From: Brevibacillus sedimenti
Lineage (GTDB): Bacteria; Bacillota; Bacilli; Brevibacillales; Brevibacillaceae
Direction: 5' to 3'
NCBI RefSeq assembly: GCF_020923495.1
Contig: NZ_CP064048.1
Span: 3,597,001-3,661,000 of the forward strand
DNA: 64,000 nt
The position numbers and the translations under genes are program-made. This document shows, piece by piece, positions 10,529 to 20,697 of the stretch. The notes under the pieces are model-generated. The model did no database searches, was not told where the DNA came from, and saw only the letters and a program-made list of their open reading frames with translations. Position 1 is the first letter of the stretch. Every line of letters begins with the position of its first letter.

Positions 10529-10804
10529 TTAGTGGTTGGCCACCACTTTTTTGAGCAGGCGAATATCCGTGTCGTGCTAATTCACCAGTTCCTGCAATTC
10601 GCGAATGCTCCCCTGCGACTCCGTGTTATGGGCGACCTGCGCTTTGATCAACATCACCTGGTCCTTGATCTCGCGCACGTCACTTTCAATGATGTCCAAG
10701 CGGTGCTCGAATCGATCCATGCGCTATTTAAGCCCGCCGATCCGCATGTCCAGCCCTCTCAACTGCTGCCCCAATCCCGCGATCATGCTTTTCAACTCTT
10801 CCAT
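10529..10804 (-). pseudogene. Coiled-coil small protein gene with two in-frame TAG codons
   Basis: Reading the minus strand from ATG 10804 gives a continuous amphipathic protein of about 90 residues, broken by TAG at 10724-10726 (codon 27) and TAG at 10577-10579, with the real end at TAA 10529-10531. The middle part reads MDRFEHRLDIIESDVREIKDQ and the end LLKKVVANH, a typical short coiled-coil protein. Both TAGs would be CAG (Gln) by one C-to-T change. I read this as a decayed gene. Amber readthrough is possible but nothing else supports it. Confidence 0.65.
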
Positions 10805-10937
10805 CGCTCTCCCCCTCTTGCTTTCACTGTACAAAAAGAAAGCGCGCCTTGTCGAGCAAAATAACCTGCATTTCCCTCCTGGTAATTCCAACGGGGTGCA
10901 AATACTACGGACAGCAAACCCTGACAGGAGGACTGCC

Positions 10938-11864
10938 ATGCACACGGTCTGGAAAGGTTCGATCAGTTTTGGTCTGGTCAATATCCCGGTGCGGATGCAT
11001 ACCGCGACGGAAGAGCGGGACATCCGCTTTCGCCAGCTTCACAGCGAATGCCACACGCCGATCAAGTACGCCAAAATGTGTCCGCACTGCCAGCGGGAAG
11101 TGGACGCGTCGGAGATTGTGCGGGGATTTGAATACGAAAAAGGCAATTTTGTAATCATTCGCGACGAGGATCTGGAAGCGATTTCCCCGGAAACGCGAAG
11201 AGCAATCGAGATCCTCGATTTTGTCGATCTGCACGAAATCGACCCGGTTTACTTTGACAAAAGCTACTTTCTCTCCCCCCAGGAAACCGGAGAAAAAGCG
11301 TACGCTCTGCTGCGGGCAGCCATGGAGGAAACAGGAAAAATTGCCGTTGCCCGCGTGACGATGCGCAACCGGCAAAGTCTGGCGGTGGTCCGGCTGTACG
11401 AACACTGCATCATGCTGGAAACCATCTTTTATCCCGACGAGGTTCGCCCCGTCTCACAGGTGCCGTCGCTGCCCGAAGCGGACGTCTCGCTGGCTGACAA
11501 CGAGCTGAAGATGGCAGCGGAGTTGATCCGCAACATGACGACGCCGTTTGATCCGGCCAAGTACAAAGACGAATACCGCAGCCAACTGCAGGCGGTGATC
11601 GAGAGCAAGCGGAAAGGAGAGGAAGTGGCTGTCGCTCCGGCGGCTCCACGCGCCAACGTGATCGATTTGATGCAGGCGTTGAAGGAGAGTCTCGCCGCAA
11701 CCGGCGGCGCGTCTGCTCCCGCCAAGCTGGAGCCGGAGCCGACGCCGGCCGCGCCCGCCAAAAAAAGGACGGCGGCGGGCAAAGAGCCCTCTCAGGATCC
11801 GGCTGCCGGCGCCACCACGACGACCACCAAGAAACTGAGGCGCAAAAAGGCGAAGTCGTCCTGA
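10938..11864 (+). CDS. ku: Non-homologous end joining protein Ku
   Basis: Homodimeric ring protein that binds DNA double-strand ends and recruits LigD; in sporulating Bacilli it protects dormant spores. The 308-residue product begins MHTVWKGSISFGLVNIPV, the hallmark of bacterial Ku, and contains YKDEYR near residue 213. After the core (about 260 residues) it has an Ala/Pro-rich linker and a Lys/Arg tail (KKLRRKKAKSS) likely to touch DNA. The start follows CAGGAGG by 6 nt. The LigD partner activities are encoded at 18135 and 23639. Confidence 0.95.
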   Translation: MHTVWKGSISFGLVNIPVRMHTATEERDIRFRQLHSECHTPIKYAKMCPHCQREVDASEIVRGFEYEKGNFVIIRDEDLEAISPETRRAIEILDFVDLHEIDPVYFDKSYFLSPQETGEKAYALLRAAMEETGKIAVARVTMRNRQSLAVVRLYEHCIMLETIFYPDEVRPVSQVPSLPEADVSLADNELKMAAELIRNMTTPFDPAKYKDEYRSQLQAVIESKRKGEEVAVAPAAPRANVIDLMQALKESLAATGGASAPAKLEPEPTPAAPAKKRTAAGKEPSQDPAAGATTTTTKKLRRKKAKSS

Positions 11865-11911
11865 TCCGCCGCATGTCCGTCCGTATTCCCTTGGAGAAAG
11901 GATGAGCGAAC

Positions 11912-13046
11912 GTGCTCTTCTCCCTTCAAGTGTTCATCATCCTGCTGGTGACCAAGCTGGCCGGCGAGTACAGTGTGCGCCTGGGGCAGCCGGCCGTCCT
12001 CGGCAAGCTGCTCAGCGGCATCCTGATTGGTCCGGCCGTGCTGGGGGTAATCGAGCGTACGGAAGTGCTGCATGAGCTGAGCCAGGTAGGCGTCCTGCTT
12101 CTCATGTTCCTCGCTGGACTGGAAACCAATCTGGACGATTTGCACAAAAACCGGAACGCCTCCGTGGCCGTTGCCGTCGGCGGGATGCTGGTGCCGTTTG
12201 CAGGCAGCTATCTGACTGCCCGTTTTTTTGGCCTGGAGCCAATCAACGCCGTCTTTCTCGGCCTGCTGCTGTCGGCCACATCGGTAAGCATCTCGGTCCA
12301 AACCATAAAGGAGCTGGGCAAGCTGCACACGCGCGAAAGCACGACCATTCTCGGCGCGGCGATTGTGGACGACATTCTGGTGGTCGCAGCCCTGGCGATC
12401 CTGATGAGTGTTCTCGGCGGCGCGGAAACGCCGCTGCTTCTCGTCCTCGGCAAGAAAGCGGCGTTTTTTGCCGTCATCATCCTGCTGGGCTGGAAGGTTG
12501 TCCCCTGGGTGATGAAAAAGCTGGCCCCATTGCGCGTGGAAGAGGCGGTAATCAGCGCCGGGTTGATCGTGTGCTTCTTTTTTGCCTGGCTGGCCGAATC
12601 CCTGGGTGTAGCCGGCATTATCGGCGCGTTTGCCGCCGGGCGGTCCATCTCCCGGACCGATTTCAAGGAGGCGGTGGAACACAAGCTGGAACCGATCGCC
12701 TACGCGATCTTCGTGCCCGTCTTTTTCGTCAGCATCGGGCTGTCCGTATCGTTTGCAGGCATCGGCGGCCAGGTGTGGCAGATCGTCATCCTCTCCGTCA
12801 TCGCCGTCCTGACGAAACTGGTCGGCGCCGGAGCGGGCGCACGTCTTACCGGTTTTTCCCGGCCGTCCGCCTTCGCCGTCGGCAGCGGCATGGTGTCGCG
12901 CGGGGAGGTGGCCCTGATTCTGGCCGCCATCGGTCTGGACAAAGCTGCTGCCGGCCGGCCAGTTTACGGCGCTGTTGATTGTGGTGATTGTGACGACCAT
13001 GGTGACGCCGCCGATGTTGAAGCGCGCCTTTGCCAAAGCGCTCTAA
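11912..13046 (+). pseudogene. CPA2-type cation/proton antiporter with a one-base frameshift
   Basis: Monovalent cation:proton antiporter-2 family membrane protein. It starts at a GTG behind GGAGAAAGG and has about 11-12 membrane segments, with the family stretch AAIVDDILVVAALAI in the transport core (adjacent Asp residues). The frame breaks at 12941-12943 (AAA): reading one A fewer continues as LLPAGQFTALLIVVIVTTMV and MLKRAFAKAL and ends at TAA 13044-13046, a natural family C-terminus. Without correction the frame runs into antisense of the next gene, to 13312. Only the last transmembrane segment is affected. It may be a true mutation or a base-call error. Confidence 0.8.
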
Positions 13047-14524
13047 CCGTGCCGCCTTTCGCAAATCACCTCACCGCTGCAGGCGTCAACGAGGCGGACC
13101 GGCAGTCCCGACTCCTTGTGAACGGCCGCATACTGCAGGCGGTAGAGGGACTGGCCGCCATCTCGGCACCGCTCCCACTGCAGGCGAAATACGGTTTCCT
13201 CCCGGAGACGACGCAGGGCTTCTCGAGGCGGCAGGGCGGGAATGATCGGCGCCTGAATCAAGCCGTTTGGAGGCGCATCGAGCCCGGAAAAACGTTCGAT
13301 CCGCCCTGTTGAGGAATGAACCGTGACGAAGAGGAACCCCGGTTCGCAGGGGATGCCGCCTCTTCGGACGCGAAACCGAAAATGTTCCCGTTCGCGGCGC
13401 TCGTCCCCTCCCTCGTCCGGGACATCCGATGCCAGTTCCAGCAGGGGCAGCAGTTCCGGCACCGCCCGCCGCAGGAAGGAAACGGCCCGCTCCAAACACT
13501 CCTCACGGGACAGGCGGAGCGTACCTGCTTCCTCTTCCCACCACCAAAAGCTCATCAAACGTTCCGTGTTCGCATCAATGCGGGCCATTACCGCACGTTC
13601 TTCCTGCCGCCTGCGGAAAAACTCCTCAATCGAGCGCTCCTGGCGATCGGGCTCCTGCGAGACACGGTCGCTACGGCCCCAAACCACAGCCGTCTGGTTC
13701 TCCGCGGCGAACAACGCGGTCTGCTGAATGCGTTCGTAGTGGACAGGGTCAATCCCGATCAGTTCCTCCAGCGATTCGACGCCTTGTTCACAAGCTGAAA
13801 CGGCTTCAGCCGACAGGGGGAGCCAGTTCACATTCTCTTCGTCCGCCGCCGCTTTTGCCTGCGGGCCTGTTTCCGCCGAAAAAGTCAGGCAGACCGGCTC
13901 CGGTTCATACACCAGCCGCCACGTTCCTCCCCCGCCAGCGAATACGCTCTCCGGAAGCAGCTTCAGCACGAGCGTAAGCGTTACGTCGTTTTCCAGGAAA
14001 CGCTCGCACACCGCCTCCTCCACCAACCGCGCGGGCGTTTCCGGCAGCGGCTGCACGCCGAAATAGGTAAAATCGGTCACCGCGCCGCTCCGATGCACCT
14101 TGACGCGGCAGCCTGACAGCGGCAGCGGCAATCCCAGCGCCTCCTGGCGAAAGTGAACCCAGATGCCGTTTTTTTCTGTGGTCACCGTCACGTGAGAGAA
14201 TGCTTCCAGCGCCTTGGGATCGTGACTGGAAACGAACTGTTCCGCCCGCCGCCGTAATTCATCAACCGGCAGCACCGGGCGATGATCCCACTCATCGGGA
14301 ACATCCTGCGTAAATTCAAGCAGCTTTCCCTCCGAACTGAACGTGACCGCAATCCCTTCCTCACTGTCGGGCTTGACCCAGAGAAACGTGGCGTTCCCTT
14401 TTTTATGACGCCCCCCATCTTCGATCAGCAGCCGGTACGACGATGGGATGTCAAACAGTGACACCGCCCGCTTTCTTAGTCCGTCCAGCGCTGTCTCCAT
14501 GTCTGCTGCAGCCTGTTTCCGCAC
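13043..14524 (-). CDS. YcdB/YcdC-type repeat protein (DUF4901-like)
   Basis: Large soluble protein of 493 residues with two or more alpha/beta modules of the YcdB/YcdC kind, in which an N-terminal part recurs in altered form (for example residues about 30-190 against 340-490). It has no signal peptide or membrane segment, unlike many family members. The start is a GTG at 14524, 8 nt after AGGAGGT; an upstream codon at 14605 gives a low-quality extension. Convergent with the antiporter, with overlapping stop codons. Function unknown; family assignment is by overall pattern and is tentative. Confidence 0.65.
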   Translation of the reverse strand: MRKQAAADMETALDGLRKRAVSLFDIPSSYRLLIEDGGRHKKGNATFLWVKPDSEEGIAVTFSSEGKLLEFTQDVPDEWDHRPVLPVDELRRRAEQFVSSHDPKALEAFSHVTVTTEKNGIWVHFRQEALGLPLPLSGCRVKVHRSGAVTDFTYFGVQPLPETPARLVEEAVCERFLENDVTLTLVLKLLPESVFAGGGGTWRLVYEPEPVCLTFSAETGPQAKAAADEENVNWLPLSAEAVSACEQGVESLEELIGIDPVHYERIQQTALFAAENQTAVVWGRSDRVSQEPDRQERSIEEFFRRRQEERAVMARIDANTERLMSFWWWEEEAGTLRLSREECLERAVSFLRRAVPELLPLLELASDVPDEGGDERREREHFRFRVRRGGIPCEPGFLFVTVHSSTGRIERFSGLDAPPNGLIQAPIIPALPPREALRRLREETVFRLQWERCRDGGQSLYRLQYAAVHKESGLPVRLVDACSGEVICERRHG

Positions 14525-14625
14525 GGTGCACAACCTCCTGAAACCTTTCGTTTTGTCTCCCTGATTGCCATGCTGATTGCCATGTTCATCCTGTTTCATC
14601 CACATTATACCAAAGACAGAAAGAT

Positions 14626-14671
14626 GAAAAAAACCTGTCCCTTGCCCGCCTAACGGGCAGTGACAGGTTTT
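14626..14671 (-). terminator. Intrinsic terminator after the cation efflux gene
   Basis: Outer stem 14630-14639 with 14662-14671 and an inner stem TGCCCG/CGGGCA. On the minus strand it is followed by a run of T. It starts 8 nt past the stop of the cation diffusion facilitator gene. Confidence 0.8.
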
Positions 14672-14678
14672 CGTGTCG

Positions 14679-15563
14679 TCAGTGCTCGGACTGTCCTTCC
14701 GGTTCTATGTGGATGTGCACGGCGTTGACGTTGTGTGCGGCCCTCATCCGCGCCTCGATATCCTCGGTGATCGTGTGGCTCTCCGTCACGTTCAGAGTGG
14801 GGTCCACGTGAATCACGACATCGACCAGCACGCTGCTTCCGTGGTAGCGCGCCTTGATGTCCTTGATGTCCTTGACGCCGGGGATCTGGGCGATGGTGGA
14901 GCGCAGCGCTTCCAGTTCGCCGCGGTCAAACCCGTCCGTCAACCGGTGCGCCGCCTCGCGGAAAATGGACCACGCCGTTTTCAGGATGATCCCGCCCACC
15001 ACGAGCGCGGTCAGCGGGTCCAGCCAATGCAGTTGGAACTGGGCGCCGGCCACTCCCGCAAAGGTGCCGACGCTGACCAGAGCGTCGGAGCGGTTGTCTT
15101 CCGCGGCAGCCATCAAGCCCTGGCTGTGGGTCGCCCGCGCGAGCCGCCGGTTGTAGCGGTAGACGCCGAACATGACGGCAGCGGTTGCCAGGGCGGTCCA
15201 GCCGGCCAGCATGTCAGGCGCGTTCATCTCCGGGGTGAACAACGCAGAGATTGCCCGGCTGAGGACTTCGATCCCGACCGCCAACATGATGAAGGATGCG
15301 ACAAGAGCTGAGATGCTTTCTGCGCGTAAGTGGCCATAGGGATGGTCGTGATCAGGCGGTTTGCGAGAGATGCGCAGGCCGATCAGTACGGCGACGGACG
15401 CGACCACGTCAGTTGTGTTGTTCAGTCCGTCCGCCAGCAGCGCTTCCGAGCCTGCCAGCAGCGCCACCCCCACTTTCACCAGGGAGCAGCAGACATAGGC
15501 GATGATGCTGACCCACACCCCGCGTTCTCCCTGCTTCAGATTCGCGTACACATCCACCTGCAT
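14679..15563 (-). CDS. Cation diffusion facilitator (CDF) transporter
   Basis: Proton-coupled efflux of divalent metals (Zn, Mn, Fe or Co). Six membrane segments are expected. The metal-site motif LLADGLNNTTD lies at about residues 42-52 and HDHPYGHLRAE at about 73-83, supplying the conserved His/Asp ligands. A cytoplasmic ferredoxin-like C-terminal domain follows (VLVDVVIHVDPTLNVTESHTI). The DHDHPYGH type suggests Mn or Fe/Zn, but specificity is not certain. Start taken at Met 15563; a GTG at 15584 is an alternative. 294 residues, normal length. Confidence 0.9.
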   Translation of the reverse strand: MQVDVYANLKQGERGVWVSIIAYVCCSLVKVGVALLAGSEALLADGLNNTTDVVASVAVLIGLRISRKPPDHDHPYGHLRAESISALVASFIMLAVGIEVLSRAISALFTPEMNAPDMLAGWTALATAAVMFGVYRYNRRLARATHSQGLMAAAEDNRSDALVSVGTFAGVAGAQFQLHWLDPLTALVVGGIILKTAWSIFREAAHRLTDGFDRGELEALRSTIAQIPGVKDIKDIKARYHGSSVLVDVVIHVDPTLNVTESHTITEDIEARMRAAHNVNAVHIHIEPEGQSEH

Positions 15564-15737
15564 CACCTCAAAATTCCTTCTCACACGACCTTCATCGTAC
15601 CAGACGACTCCCGAGTGGGTCTACGGAAACAGTTTTTGTCCGGGTCAGCATGATAGGCAGAGGGAAAATAAGTTGGACACTGCCAAAACCTCTTGCCGGA
15701 TAGAATTGGAAATGGTAAGCTGGTGCTGTACAACAAT

Positions 15738-15835
15738 ACAGATATGCACGGGAGCTTGGGGAACCAGGCTGAGAGGATGGCTGATCCGCCGTCGACCGTT
15801 GAACCTGAACTGGGTAATGCCAGCGGAGGAATGTT
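15738..15835 (+). promoter_or_regulatory. TPP riboswitch (THI element)
   Basis: Contains the conserved THI sequences in order: CCAGGCTGAGAGGA at 15764-15777, the pyrophosphate-side CTGAACTGGGTAATGCCAGCGGAGGAA across 15805-15831, with a variable P3 hairpin between. It binds thiamine pyrophosphate and lowers thiC expression. A terminator stem follows at 15898. It accounts for most of the 430-nt gap between the CDF gene and thiC. The outer limits of P1 are approximate. Confidence 0.96.
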
Positions 15836-15897
15836 GTTGACACCAAGAAATGCGGTGTGCGTCTGTTCGCGCACGCTCTTTCTTCGTCTGCGTCTGG

Positions 15898-15925
15898 CGT
15901 CGCATGGGTTCATGCGGCGTTTTTT
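15898..15925 (+). terminator. Riboswitch-controlled terminator upstream of thiC
   Basis: A 9-bp stem (15898-15906 with 15911-15919) with a 4-nt loop, then six T. It lies between the TPP aptamer and the thiC ribosome site, as expected for attenuation when TPP is bound. Confidence 0.85.
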
Positions 15926-15930
15926 CGTGA

Positions 15931-17775
<1,845 letters not shown>

Positions 17776-17826
17776 GCGGCGCTCCCTGGCTCCGCTTGCG
17801 CACCTGCAAGACGAGGAGGAGATCGC

Positions 17827-17997
17827 GTGAATCAGGCGGAACAGCTTCTCGCGGAAGCAAAACGACTGGAGGCTGAATGGAAGAAGGTAAAGCAGCAGTT
17901 GGCAAAGCTCCAATCCGAATGCGAACACGACTTTGCCCGCGGCCAGCTTTCGATGACCTGCCGCAAATGCCTGTACACGGAGAGTACGTACTACTAA
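17827..17997 (+). CDS. Small coiled-coil/CxxC protein (56 aa), unknown
   Basis: A GTG at 17827 follows GAGGAGGAGAT with good spacing. The product has an N-terminal helix rich in Glu, Lys and Gln (about residues 3-30), then Cys32 with His34, and Cys45/Cys48 (CRKC), which together could form a small zinc site; it ends TYY. It lies 51 nt after thiC and before the operon terminator, so it is likely cotranscribed with thiC under TPP control. No family recognised. Confidence 0.72.
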   Translation: MNQAEQLLAEAKRLEAEWKKVKQQLAKLQSECEHDFARGQLSMTCRKCLYTESTYY

Positions 17998-18004
17998 ACA
18001 GCCC

Positions 18005-18040
18005 GAGGCGATGAGACGGATGCCGCTCATCGCCTCTTCT
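18005..18040 (+). terminator. Intrinsic terminator of the thiC unit
   Basis: A perfect 11-bp stem (18005-18015 with 18026-18036), a 10-nt loop, then TTCTT. It lies 7 nt after the stop of the 56-aa gene. Confidence 0.8.
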
Positions 18041-18134
18041 TCGTCCTAATGGGGAACAATCATGGATGAGGCTGATTCGGACGGCTCCTTTCTTCCGTCT
18101 GACGGCCAATTCCGTTACCTGGACGAGGTGGAAC

Positions 18135-19085
18135 ATGAAACCGATCATCCCGATGGAGCCAGTGGCGAGCGACACCATCCCCCAGGAGCCGGGCTGGATT
18201 GCCCAGGTGAAATGGGACGGCGTTCGCATCCTTACCTATTATGACGGCAAACACGTGCAGCTGTTCAATCGAAAGGGAAACGAGCGCACCCATCACTACC
18301 CTGAACTAGCAGATATTGAAACGTACTGCCGAGCCGACTCCGTGATCCTGGATGGTGAAGTGATCGCGCTGGGGAGCGACGGCAAACCGTCCTTTCATGA
18401 AGTAATGCGCCGGGACGGGATTCGCCGCATGCAGAACGTGCCCCGGATGCAGCAAACTGTACCGGTTACCTACATGATTTTTGACTGTTTGTACCTAAAC
18501 GGGGAATGGATCAACCAACGCTCCTTGCAGGACAGGCTCAAACTGCTGTCCGAAACGATCGAACCGAACAGCCACGTGCAAGTGGTGTCGTCCCATGATA
18601 ACGGTTCCGCCCTGTATGAGGTGATCCGGCAGCACGGCATGGAAGGCATCGTCATGAAGCGGCTGGATGCCCCCTATCTCATCGGTGCGAAAAAAGCCGT
18701 GTGGCTGAAGATCAAACACTACCGGGATGTGATAGCCGCCATTGGCGGTTTCACCTTAAACGGCGGAGTCGTCAACGCGGTGCTGTTGGGCCTCTACGAT
18801 GAGCAGGGCCGGTTTTGGTACATCGGTCATGCGGGAACGGGCAAACTGTCCCGCCAAGAGTGGCGGGAGCTGACCGACAGGCTGATGCCTGCAGTTATCC
18901 GGGAAAAACCCTTCGTAAACAGGCCCGATCGTCACCATGGCGTATTCTGGGTGACCCCCACGCTGACGGCCAAAATCAAGTACGCGGAATGGACAGAAGG
19001 GCGATCACTTCGCCAGCCATCCATTCAGGCAATCGTGGACGTACCGCCGCACGCCTGCAGGCTGGACAGGGAGATGATGAGATGA
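18135..19085 (+). CDS. ligD: ATP-dependent DNA ligase (LigD ligase module)
   Basis: Seals breaks with ATP in the Ku-dependent end-joining pathway. The adenylation-domain motif I KWDGVR gives the nucleophile Lys26; LDGEVIAL (motif III), EGIVMKR (motif IV) and WLKIKHY (motif V) follow, then an OB-fold C-terminus. The 316-residue product is only the ligase part; the polymerase part is a separate gene at 23639. In Bacillus subtilis both are fused in one LigD. The ATG at 18135 follows GAGGTGGAAC. Convergent with the ger operon, 4 nt between stops. Confidence 0.92.
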   Translation: MKPIIPMEPVASDTIPQEPGWIAQVKWDGVRILTYYDGKHVQLFNRKGNERTHHYPELADIETYCRADSVILDGEVIALGSDGKPSFHEVMRRDGIRRMQNVPRMQQTVPVTYMIFDCLYLNGEWINQRSLQDRLKLLSETIEPNSHVQVVSSHDNGSALYEVIRQHGMEGIVMKRLDAPYLIGAKKAVWLKIKHYRDVIAAIGGFTLNGGVVNAVLLGLYDEQGRFWYIGHAGTGKLSRQEWRELTDRLMPAVIREKPFVNRPDRHHGVFWVTPTLTAKIKYAEWTEGRSLRQPSIQAIVDVPPHACRLDREMMR

Positions 19086-19089
19086 TCTG

Positions 19090-20448
19090 CTAGTGGTCCG
19101 CAGAGGCTGTATCATTCCCCTGCGACTGCTTGTGTTTCAGGTGATTGACCGCCTGCATTTCCAGATAGGAGCTCACCAGCGCCACCAGAAAGCTTAGAAA
19201 GTACGCTACGCCGCTGATCAGGCCGGCCACTCTGTACTGATTCTCCAGCAAGGCCCCGCCGACGGTCGACACGAGACACACACCTAACGCCAGTTTGTTG
19301 ATCCAGGCCCAGATCTGACAGCGCCTATACTCTCTCGTATGGGCGGAATGCGAGTCACGTCCGCTTCCCCGTTCTCGCAGAAGGGCTGCGGCAAACAGGA
19401 AGGCCAGCAGGGGAAGTTGGAAGATAAGCGTGATTGCCGGTATGCCGTAGCTGAAGAAGCGCAGCACGTCATCCGTATTGGGAAACGACAGTAGCGAGGA
19501 GACCACGATGAACAAGCCGCACGGCCCATTGGAGGCGGCGTAGTGTTGCTGGCCGGCGAACGATCCGACGCCGACAAGAAAGGCGATGTAGGTGACGACT
19601 GCCTTGATTGTAAAGGCCGGAAACCAGATGCTGAACACGATCACTTCCACGCGGTCCAGGAAGTCGGTAATGTGGATCTGCTGCACTAGCGCGTAAACAG
19701 GGAAAGTCAACCTGCTGGTGATCAGATACCCCATCACGCCCAACTGAACCACCATCAACAGCGTCAGCGAGAACCCGGCAATGATCGCCCCGTGTTTCAT
19801 TGCGGAATACAGGAGCCGGGGATGGGAAATGGCATGCAGAAACGCACCGAACAAAAAGATGCTGCCAAACACCCCTGACGGGAGGAGATTACCGAGACCG
19901 ACGGCCGCGATGTTGCTCTCCAGCACCGGCTCCAGCCGTTCAACCGCATACTCGTTGCTCAGTGTGAAGTACAGCATGATGGTGATGAGAAAAAATACGG
20001 GAAAGTACATTTCATTGACGCGGGCAGCCACTTCCGTGCTTGTTCGGCCGTAGTACACCAGCATCAGGACGAATACCAACAAAATGATTTCAAGCGGCGT
20101 CCGGGGCAGCAGCATCACTTGCAGGAACAAGCTGACCCCCTTGATGTCCGCCACCAACAACAGCCAGAGGTAAAACAGAACGAGGGCGTTTACGAAGCCA
20201 CCGATCCACCTGCCCCCTGCCAGAAAGATGATTTCAAACAGGTTTTTTCCGGGGTAGGCCCGGGACAGCCTCGCGAAGACCAGGGCTACCAGTATTGCGT
20301 AAAACGTCGGGAGGATGAAGGCAAACCACGCATCATTCTTGGCGATCTGGGCCAGTGTTTTCGGCTGGCTGAACAACGCCCCCGTAATCAGGACGCTGCC
20401 GATCAGCCAGGCAATCTGCCGATGATTGATCACCTGTTTATGGATCAT
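19090..20448 (-). CDS. Spore germination receptor subunit B (GerAB family permease)
   Basis: Integral membrane subunit of a GerA-type nutrient germination receptor in the spore inner membrane, APC-superfamily fold, expected to bind the germinant. At 452 residues it is longer than the usual ~365: beyond the core there is a charged loop (about residues 370-395), two more predicted helices (about 396-440) and a polar tail. The ATG follows AAGGAGG. It is the last gene of the operon, after gerA-, gerC- and a small membrane gene. Confidence 0.9.
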   Translation of the reverse strand: MIHKQVINHRQIAWLIGSVLITGALFSQPKTLAQIAKNDAWFAFILPTFYAILVALVFARLSRAYPGKNLFEIIFLAGGRWIGGFVNALVLFYLWLLLVADIKGVSLFLQVMLLPRTPLEIILLVFVLMLVYYGRTSTEVAARVNEMYFPVFFLITIMLYFTLSNEYAVERLEPVLESNIAAVGLGNLLPSGVFGSIFLFGAFLHAISHPRLLYSAMKHGAIIAGFSLTLLMVVQLGVMGYLITSRLTFPVYALVQQIHITDFLDRVEVIVFSIWFPAFTIKAVVTYIAFLVGVGSFAGQQHYAASNGPCGLFIVVSSLLSFPNTDDVLRFFSYGIPAITLIFQLPLLAFLFAAALLRERGSGRDSHSAHTREYRRCQIWAWINKLALGVCLVSTVGGALLENQYRVAGLISGVAYFLSFLVALVSSYLEMQAVNHLKHKQSQGNDTASADH

Positions 20449-20460
20449 GACAGGCCCTCC

Positions 20461-20697
20461 TTACCAGATGTTTTCCATCCACTGCTGCAGGCCAACGGAA
20501 AAGACGTCGGCCAGGTAATTGGTTGGCATGATCACGTGGAGTTGAAACTGCAGTGCTATGAACAACCCGATCGTGAGCAGGTAAAAGAAACCCATCACTC
20601 GCCTTTGCTTGACTGGCATGCTTTTTCGCTTCATGAAAAACTGGACCAGGGACGCTAGCAGCAAGAGCACGTACAAAACCAGGGCGACACTATTCAT
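20461..20697 (-). CDS. Small membrane protein of the ger operon (78 aa)
   Basis: Two predicted membrane helices (about residues 3-20 and 34-52) separated by a basic loop (KRKSMPVKQRR), and an amphipathic end. The ATG at 20697 follows AAAGGAAGA and overlaps the end of the gerC-like gene by 8 nt, so the two are translationally coupled. Small GerD- or GerX-like accessory membrane proteins occur in some ger operons; this one resembles that class by place and topology only. Confidence 0.75.
   Translation of the reverse strand: MNSVALVLYVLLLLASLVQFFMKRKSMPVKQRRVMGFFYLLTIGLFIALQFQLHVIMPTNYLADVFSVGLQQWMENIW

Noticed and set aside
11792-13036. A 414-codon frame opposite the antiporter
   Set aside because: Low-complexity Gln/Asp/His composition, no ribosome site; the plus-strand antiporter has clear membrane pattern and transport motif.
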